Part shown: in pieces, positions 56,063 through 64,000 of the stretch
How the letters are laid out: each line of letters begins with the position of its first letter
Numbering within the stretch: the first letter of the stretch is position 1
NCBI GenBank assembly: GCA_949358305.1
Contig: OX442315.1
Coordinates: 16,890,427 to 16,954,426 of the forward strand
DNA: 64,000 nt
Source: Strigamia acuminata
Taxonomy: Eukaryota; Arthropoda; Chilopoda; Geophilomorpha; Linotaeniidae
Direction of reading: 5' to 3'
Notes under the pieces: model-generated
What the model was told of the DNA's origin: nothing
Databases searched by the model: none
The model's input: only the letters and a program-made list of their open reading frames with translations
Translations under genes and position numbers: made by a program

Positions 56063-59000
56063 ATACTGTCTAGTTCTGTTTGTTGATCAAAGCTTTCCCT
56101 AGCAATTAAATACAAGAACAGATTGCGCCCAATTTTCGACTACCCCTGATTAAAACCCTTCGACTCCTCCACCATACCGTCAACCGAATTACACTATCTG
56201 TTAAACTAATTAATACCAAACTATCGATTGACGATTGGAGATAGTTGTGCAGTTTATACAGAGCACTAATGCCACCACCTGGATGCATCTCATTCACCAT
56301 TCGTGCTCAACCAAATTCACAGCCAACGGGTGCTGGATCTCCGAATCCCTTTCTTTGGCGTACGACCAAAAAGAAGACTCCTTAAATTGATGCTAAGCTT
56401 CTTTCTCCTCGAGGCATTAGTGTTAAAAGGGCATTCCTTTCTTAATGACTCAGATTTCCAGCTAGCTCAAACGAAAAAATAGAAAAAAGAAGAAAAGGAA
56501 AGAAGAAAAAAAAAACATGAGAGGGAAACTTTATACGGCGCTGTACTAACTTTCCCAACTCACAGATTCAGGAGTCCCAGCCTCCACCTCGGCCTTTCTT
56601 CATTTTCCCACTTTGCAATACAACGGAAGCAGCAAAAATGTGCAAATGTTTCATCCTAATCAGCCGATCGATGATCAAACCCAAACTGGTGCTGATTATC
56701 TATTTTCCTATAGCAATGGACTATCGTTGGCCACTGATGAATGGCGATACTCAAGAATTGGGGCTGTGGCCACGCACAATGGTCATTGCACCAGGTGACC
56801 ATGCCAATTTGCAGGAAAAGGTTTGCGGCCTTTATGGATTTGGACAGTGGCCAAACCTCCAATAACTTGCAACCCTAATACTTGAATCCCATGCCATAAA
56901 AAAGAGTGACCCGCCGAAAAAAAGGTCAGTGCGAGACCTATTTAGACACTTTTCTTGCCTTGTGGGCTAATCAGGCACGTTGCTAGGGTGTCACCAAGAC
57001 ATTTCACCGAATTCACCCAGCACCCCACACATACTCATTGCTGTATGACCAAGCACCAGCCAACGCTATCATTTTAAGTCACGAGTCCACATCGCCCTTG
57101 CAGAGCCTCATCAGAAAGCAGGAGAGAAAAGGCATTTGCTTTTTTCTTCCTTATTCTGAATGGCGACTTCTCTTAATTACTCGCTTAATGACCATTTATA
57201 CGTCACTGTCAATACCAGAGGGACTCGTTATCCCGCACTCCAATACTGCACTTTGGTCAGCAATTGGAAAGCAAATTCGTTCGCGTTTTGTAAAGTAAGA
57301 AAATTTAGGAGTAGGAGCGGCAAATAACATTCATTACGAAATCCAATTAAGTAAGTGGTCCCAAACCAAGGCTTGTGATGCAATTGTTAGTAAACGCTCA
57401 TATTTTTATTCAATCTGCGAGTAAATTTGTTCCGATGAGAGAGCAAACGTCTTGATTCTTGCCTCGACCGCCAGCCAGAGATGAAGGAATGTCCTGGAGA
57501 AAATCAAAGTAGCGTACCTCATTTTCCACATCATCTCCTTTTCACCTGTTAATGTAAGCGGTATATTAACAGATTTTCTTCCTGAGATAGTGCAACGTTT
57601 GTCTTGCATTGTACATAAGCCACATATTCAGTTACGTATGGCGCCGACGATTAAGCTGCGGTTTATCTGTGGGGCGTTATTTACACGTTTACATGCCACT
57701 CTGAAATCTCGAGGGTACGGTTTATAGCAGAGCTCAATATGGAAAATTTTACGAACCAAATCGCCACTTCAAATGCATTTTTTCAATTGTATTATAAAAT
57801 GCATTGCTGAACGTAGACTACAAATAATATACTTAATTCCGCAAAAGCAATTTAACCATATGAGCAATTACAAAATCCCCCAAAAAATTATGACAAACCG
57901 GAACAATGTTTATAAGCTAGGAAATACGGTCGACCGGATCCGAAAAGTTGAAAAAAAAATAGCGGGAGAATAAGCAAGACTAATTAGCAATTAGTATGCT
58001 GCAATAAATTAAAAGTCTACAAAGTATTTTAATAGGAAATATTAGACAAACATTTTCGGATTTAAAAAAAAAGAAATGTATGGAATTCCGTGCAACACGC
58101 ATTGTACACGATAATAAATTCCATCGACAATGGCGACCACAACAACAACGTGCGAGTGAGAGCGTCGAGATAAATAGGTCGAACGAAATTTCACAACAGA
58201 TTTGAATGACTTGACAATTTATTATCAGCCCTCATATACTTTAAAACTTATCACCAATAGCAGACAGCGAATCGAGCACACAAGCGTGATATAGTCGTTT
58301 AGTGCCAGTCGATATCAGTCAATATGCTCCTAGTATTGGGTGGTAAAAGAGGACGTCAGGAGATTGCGAAGATTTGCTGCAGCGTGCTAGATATTGCAAC
58401 TTAAGCAAATTTACCCATGGGAATTTCCTCCTCGTGCGAAATAAAAAACTTGTCGCGAGAAAAAGAGAACTTGTCTCATTATCAGCATCATAAAGACGCA
58501 TTTGCCTTCCCCAGTTCCTCCACTGCACCACAATTTGAGCAAAAATCAGATTCCGTTCACCAAAAACTTATCTCGCTTTCACCTGCTGCTTCGACAAATC
58601 AGATGCATGCATCTGTCACAGCAAAAGATAGCAAGCACTTTATGCGCTTCATTAACTGTTTGCCATACACAAATGAATCGATCAAACCTTGTCGGCGAGT
58701 AATTAGATCTTCGACTCAAATTAAAAGCCGCCAACGTGCACGACACCGACGTGTCCGCCCGTGTCATCAGTAATGAAAAATGGATTCCCATTGGTGGCAC
58801 GTTATCTTTGCATGGGGATTCTCACACAACGTCCGTCGCAGCATAATTTCTGCCGCGCGGTCTATTTTATTGGCCCCATCCGTCCGATCGAAAGTCCGGA
58901 TAAGGTTGTTTTAGATTCCATTTACTCAACTTGCGCCCAAACTCACAACTTAAATCCCCTCACGAGACACCAAAACTTTTTCTTGTCAATACCGAGCAAA

Positions 59001-59143
59001 AACCCCCAGACTTAACTCGCAAGGCCCTTTCCAAGTTGCGCGCGCAACCCGGATCACACCGATCACACCCATGTGTTCATGCTGCATGCTGATGGAGATG
59101 GCAAACTCTGCTCCTCCATATTAAAGCCTGCCATTGCAACTTG

Positions 59144-59205
59144 GCTGTAGTTAACGTGTCTGCCTCGCCGGGCTTAAGGTCACCGATTTAAATCTCACTG
59201 AGTAA
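59144..59205 (+). repeat. tRNA-like sequence, possible SINE head
   Basis: TGGCTGTAGTTAACG resembles an A box, CTGCCTCGCC an anticodon arm of the kind seen in many SINE heads, and CCGATTTAAATCT a degraded B box. The stems do not pair well, so this is not a functional tRNA. Confidence 0.25.
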
Positions 59206-59853
59206 TGAGAAAATAATTCATTGAAGAACCGTACAAACAAAGCCAAACTACGTTCCTTGAAAGCAAATGCCATTTTGCTTTTTATCCAACAGTGCAGATA
59301 ATTGAGAAATTATTTTTACCATTCACAAACATGAATATACAGTGCCTCACGTAACTTAAATATATGAATAGTTCGCAAAACTTATCTTGAAGAACGGATG
59401 GAGTCGGATTTAACTTCGAAACGGCGGACACAAGGAAAACACCTGTGTAGTTACATTTACAAAAGTACAGTAATTTTTATTCTTTGTTCAGAATTACAAT
59501 AGGAGGGGATTAAAAACACGCCTTTTTTTAGAATTAATACAATGTGGGTGACGAGTAAGTTTTCCTGCGCCCTGGTGGTCAAGTACACAAACAAATTTAG
59601 TTACTTTGGAAACCGTCAGTTTCCACAGCCTACTCTTCGATTCCGGGTGCACAATGCTTCTTTTTGAGCGATATTAAGAATTGATGGTTGGCAATGCTGT
59701 CTTGCATTGAGCAACCTCACATTTTCCAATCTGAGATCTCTTGATCAAACTCAAATCTGATGTGTATATCACTTGAAAACCCATTTGCCGTAGTTTCCTA
59801 ACATGATCTCTACTCAAAAATTTTTTTCTTTCAGCTACATATTTGGGTTCATA

Positions 59854-60052
59854 CAGTAGAGCGTCGAATATCCGAACCCATTGGAAAACATAGGTGTTTA
59901 TAAAACGTAATTGTTCGCATAATCGGACATTAGGTTTATTTACACATACCGTATTGTATATGAAGTTTAAAAATCGATTTAAAAAATCGTTAAAAATCAA
60001 ATAAACAACCACCACCGCTGTTCGTTTAACCGTTTGTTCACTAAACCCACTG
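59854..60052. mobile_element. 199-bp Tigger-like MITE with TA duplication
   Basis: CAGTAGAGCGTCGAATATCC begins the element and …AAACCCACTG ends it, with TA at 59852-59853 and 60053-60054. The inner CATTGGAAAACATAGGTGT is typical of Tigger/pogo-related MITEs. The terminal repeats are only loosely alike, suggesting age. Confidence 0.65.
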
Positions 60053-60054
60053 TA

Positions 60055-60262
60055 CAGTTGTGGACAAAAAACTTCCCTTCAGTTTAGCTGTTTTAAGTTT
60101 ATCTACCAGGTGGCATAAAAATCCATTTAGATTCAATGACATCAATCTTGACTCGGTCTCTCGTTTTACCCTAACAACAGCATTAAAAGATAGACTGGGC
60201 AAATAATGACATAAACTTAAAACAGCTTAACAAAAGGAAAGTTTTTTTTTTGTCCACGTTTG
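60055..60262. mobile_element. 208-bp Tc1-like MITE with TA duplication
   Basis: The left end CAGTTGTGGACAAAAAAC and the complement of the right end (CAAACGTGGACAAAAAAA) match. The repeats extend to AGCTGTTTTAAGTTTA, about 45 bp in. TA lies at 60053-60054 and 60263-60264, the first being shared with the neighbouring Tigger-like MITE. Confidence 0.8.
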
Positions 60263-62660
60263 TACTTCTCGAAACAATTAGGGTGCACTGCCTATACTGT
60301 TCAAAGCAATAATTACAATTAAAACAGACGCATTCGTACTATAACTTAGAGTTAAATGTGTTTTATTGCTTTAATGTCGTCTGCAAGCCTACTGAGACTG
60401 AAAGCAGACTAAATCAGCAGTCGTTTTTGAAGTTAGATCGAGATGAGCAGTTGAAAAAGCAGTTGAAATATGTTGTTTAAAATGTTATTCACTACAAATT
60501 ATTACATGAAGGCGTTTCTACACTAGGCGCATTCATGAAGTCATTTAAACTTGTTTATATTGTTTAAACCAGTCTAAATATAAAATTTTCCACGTTAAAT
60601 AGATGCACCAATCATCCTTAAAATATAAAATCTTTACTGATTTCATCGATTAATTAATTAGAATATACGTATTACATTATAAAATTATAAAATGTAATGC
60701 TTTTTTTACAAAATGCAAACAAATTTCTAATTTGCTCTCTTTCTAGAGGTTTAACATCTCCAGAGCAAACTCAGGCACCAGATGAAATTTCTGTATAAAT
60801 ACTCGATTTGTACAAGTTAAACTTGTGTGCAAATGCACTATCTCAACTGCAGCTAACTGCATTTACTGTGGCTCCTTCCTCGACCCAGCAGACTAATAAT
60901 GGCCAGAAAAATGACCAAGCCTTTCCCCCTCTCCCTTGATACGCATGCAAATGCACTGCATTGTATTCAGCCCTCCTGCTGGTCATTTCCCCAAAGTCCT
61001 GCAGCTCGTCTCTTTGTCCTATTGTCTCAGCCGACCCATGCAGCCATCACAGTTATCTAAACCCAAAAAACGCCCCCAAGTTATAATTTCAAACTGAATA
61101 ACCACCTCTGGCAACAAATTCTAACGACAATTGTCTTGTGATCATGTGCATCGGGTGCCACGGAATTTGCGAGAAGCGCGGCTGGCGCCTTGCAACTTTT
61201 GGCGCGAGAGAAGAGAATCATCTGTGATCTCCATATTTAATTGTGCAAGCAATGTAATTAAATATGAACGTCGACTTGTGCTAGCAAAAGCAATTTTATG
61301 GGGTTAATTAGCAAATTAAATTCGGTAGGTTGCCTTGGCTTGTCTTGTTCAAGCCACCGTCTGAAAACCTTTTCTCGGCACCGTGATGAATGAGTTGGGA
61401 CGTTGCCTGCCACCGACCGACTTGCGCCGTGGATAAATAAATTCGACGTAATGGCGCAGCTGCGACTCATCTCCATCTGATAAGATCTTTCGCTCGAGCG
61501 GCAAACACATTTTGCACACAGCAAAAAACAAGTAGAAAAAAAAACACACACCTCTCCATGGCAATTATTAAAGGCCCAGTAGGCATCTCCCTCGACCACC
61601 CACACACCTACCCAACTCACCCTTACAACCGTGTGCTGCACTCACACAACAAGCATCAGCTGTTACTGGCATTGCCAACACACTCCACTGGCCTCTTAAT
61701 GGGATTTCAAGAGCAGGGTGACGACGCAGGTAGCGGACGAGGATAAACGGATTGAGGGCGCGTGCATTAAGCCAACCACAATTAATTCGGCAATGTAAAG
61801 CAAACAACTTCGGGCATTAAAAAAAGAATATTCCCAAGAAATTAAAAAAACAAAAAAAAAATGAGATATTTCTCCTTCCCCGCACAATTGCACCAACTAA
61901 AGCATATGCAAATGAAGAGCTCGTTGCGCAAGAGGAGAAAGAGAATGGCCCCAATGCCAATCATCTCGTGTGATCTCCTGTTCAAGAGGGCCGGGCATTA
62001 TGCACAAATTTCCATAATATTGGACTTCTTCATCCGTCGTCACTCCCAATGCTGAGGTTTCGAGCAAAACAGGGCGAAATTACAATTTCTAAAAAGCAGG
62101 ATGTGAAAAGGAGGAATAGATTCTTTATTCCAGCCTAGATCCATGCCAATCACGTGACGCCGTGTGGTCTTTACACGGCATCCTCTCCGGCCTCATCGTC
62201 TATTCATTCTGGCGCGTGAATCAGTAGAGAAAGTCCAAAACTGACTTAAGTCGGCCGCATTGCCACATTCTCTAAGGCTGGCCACTCCATCTTGTTTCAT
62301 GCTTCATCACCTAAATGCCTCCCAAAGGGAAAGCAAGCAACGGACTTTACCCGCATCGAGTGGCGCCACGGCTGCCAGACGCAGCTGTTCATTTAATGAA
62401 ACGGAAGCCTCGTTGCTCAACTTCAAAGAAATGGAAAAGAGAAAATGTGAAGAAGAAAAAAATATGTATATATTTCCGATTGCCAACGCGACGGGAATGT
62501 GCACACCCCGAAAAACCCACCTGAAAGTGCCACAGCTTCAATAGGGATCCCGGATGAAAATACCACATTTGTAATCCCGGCAAAATAATCATATTTCCAG
62601 AAAAACATGCCGGTTCATTTTTAGATGAAATAATTGTGTAGATTCTCATGAGAAATTGGT

Positions 62661-62879
62661 TACCGTATTTTACCGATTAAGAGTCGCCCTCGAATTGTAG
62701 CCGCCCTCGAATATTAGCCACGGCTGAAACACCAAGAATACCGTATTTTTGCAAAAGTACGGTATTGTTTCCGTATTTAACCTCACGAACGATGAATGTA
62801 CGCTTCATTAGTGACATTAAACAAATGTAACAAACGAAAGACCGAAATTGTAATTGCTGACAAAAATGGCGGTTTTGAG
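62661..62879 (+). mobile_element. ACCGTATTTTACCG-family MITE, copy D (right end lost)
   Basis: The left end and first 200 bp closely match copies A and C, including the internal ATACCGTATTTTTGCAAAAG hairpin. It stops at GGCGGTTTTGA, where copy A goes on to AATAAGAGCCGCGG. A different repeat begins there. Confidence 0.75.
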
Positions 62880-63168
62880 CGTCTCAAAGAGTGGTCACAG
62901 ACCGGTCCGTCACTTTATCGTTTAAACGCAAATATTCTTTAGGAATAGCAAGTTTAGAGCAATGTCTAAAAATATTAGTTAGGGGGCCCACCTGCAACTA
63001 TAATATTGAAACTTCTATTATATTTGTAACATATCATCTAATGTTTAAAGGGGCCCACTTCATCAGGGACCCACAGGGCCTACTAACCAAGGAGCAAGCT
63101 GATACTCTGGCCAGTCTACGATTTCTGGTCCATAACACACATTACATTACGTAGTTTAAGAAGCGCTG
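62878..63168. mobile_element. Possible hAT-type MITE adjoining copy D
   Basis: The left end AGCGTCTCAAAGAGTGGTCA and the complement of the right end (CAGCGCTTCTTAAACTACG) resemble hAT terminal repeats. The interior has GGGGCCCAC words twice. The 8-bp duplications expected of hAT are not seen at the flanks, so the borders are uncertain. Confidence 0.35.
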
Positions 63169-64000
63169 TTTTAGACCGAGCTTCTTCTCCTGTGAACTCT
63201 AGGGGTTGCCTACTTGTCGTAACAACTCCCTTTTGCTCTCACAACTATGCAAAAATATTATCTGAAACTCGCACACATCCCTCCTGCAACTATCCGTCAA
63301 CTTCTGTGTATGTATGCAAGTAGAAAGTATCAGCGCAAGGTGCAAAGATGATAAAGTATTACAGGTAAGTGATTTTCTAGATCACTACAACTTGTTACAA
63401 TAGTATGTAAAGTTACTAAGTTGTCGAATCCCAACAGTTTGAGCTGCGCCAATCGCGACGTTGTGACTCGCCAGTGTCACTACATCACAGTCGTTACAGT
63501 CACAGCCAGAACAAAAAACATCTGTTTTTGTAATTCTAACGGTTAATTGATGTAATAGATTTTCTTATTGCACAACACAATTAAATATCACCCTAACAGT
63601 ACAGTTCAACAAATTAAGTTAATGTGACCATGTGTACTGCATTTGGCAGGGCAGTCCTGCATTTTATAAGTCTGTCCTGAAGAAAAAAAATCACCAATTC
63701 AGTTCCGATTCAAAATTCAATTGGAAATGTAATTGAAGCCAATACATTTCCCCAATTGTGATTTGTGCACTTTGTGTTTTTTTTTTTTTTCAGTATATAA
63801 AACCACGGGAAATAATTAGCCCTACTCCCAAGTGCTATATTGCTACCTAATAGAAATCTGCGCACATTCAGATGAAATGCAAACGCGAAAAATAAAGAAA
63901 ACGAAACGAAAAGCAAAAAAACTCCCATTCCTTTACTCACCTGACAAGCAAACGCGGAGAATTGAGAGAAAGAGAGAGAAAACGAGAAAATGCGCCGCAA

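Larger units (their letters stand above)
51951..59853. other. Non-coding DNA without recognised genes
   Basis: No host exon can be supported. A repeat with an inserted MITE at 55.6-56.1 kb and a tRNA-like sequence at 59.1 kb are listed separately. The longest frame, 54289-54780 (163 codons), shows no domain, runs through poly-pyrimidine sequence and overlaps other equally long frames. Confidence 0.5.
60265..64000. other. Non-coding DNA with MITE fragments
   Basis: No host gene is recognised. It contains the truncated family copy at 62.66 kb and a possible hAT-type MITE after it. Short frames around 61.3-62.5 kb have no domain signatures. Confidence 0.5.

Noticed and set aside
58417-58773. 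118-codon open frame
   Set aside because: Ser/His/Gln-rich with no motif, no splice or promoter context, and an equally open overlapping frame. Length alone is not evidence at this base composition.

Overview
This window looks like nuclear DNA of an invertebrate animal. It is AT-rich and full of A/T tracts and microsatellites, and I can see no operons, bacterial-style gene packing or ordinary host gene. The evidence for an animal is indirect: a BEL/Pao retrotransposon whose primer site matches a metazoan tRNA-Phe end, DIRS retrotransposons with short GT-AG introns of 62 to 68 bp, and many TA- or TTAA-flanked MITEs. An arthropod, perhaps a crustacean, would fit, but the sequence alone does not settle it.

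The only long reading frames belong to transposable elements. (1) 15088-20297 is a structurally complete DIRS-type tyrosine-recombinase retrotransposon. It has identical 133-bp inverted terminal repeats, an internal complementary region that recreates the joined ends, a Gag-like frame, a reverse transcriptase/RNase H/DAM-like methyltransferase frame, and an overlapping tyrosine recombinase frame. Two short introns appear to connect Gag and Pol into one frame. (2) 29445-33813 is a BEL/Pao LTR retrotransposon with an open 1293-codon Gag-protease-RT-RNase H frame. It stops before the integrase, and no 3' LTR is visible. (3) 36465-41389 is a second DIRS-type element with nearly perfect ends (136 of 137 bp identical). 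Its interior is ruined: a decayed Gag that still has both intron positions, no recognisable RT, and only the C-terminal tail of the recombinase. Fragments of DIRS ends also lie near 23.6 kb and 46.05 kb.

Between these sit numerous short inverted-repeat elements. They include a 412-bp nested fold-back (5.4 kb), a 385-bp MITE (6.7 kb), an A/T-rich GGTTCAAAAATG-type family (9.2, 28.8 and 43.9 kb), a four-copy ACCGTATTTTACCG-type family (25.9, 44.4, 55.6 and 62.7 kb), MITEs at 21.1 and 46.3 kb, a TTAA-flanked hairpin MITE (51.75 kb), Tigger/pogo-like MITEs (44.8 and 59.85 kb) and a Tc1-like MITE (60.05 kb) that shares its TA with its neighbour. The rest is probably intergenic or deep intronic DNA. 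Two TATA-type sequences (10.9 and 35.3 kb) and a few tRNA-like SINE-head sequences are the only other candidate functional signals, and all are weak.
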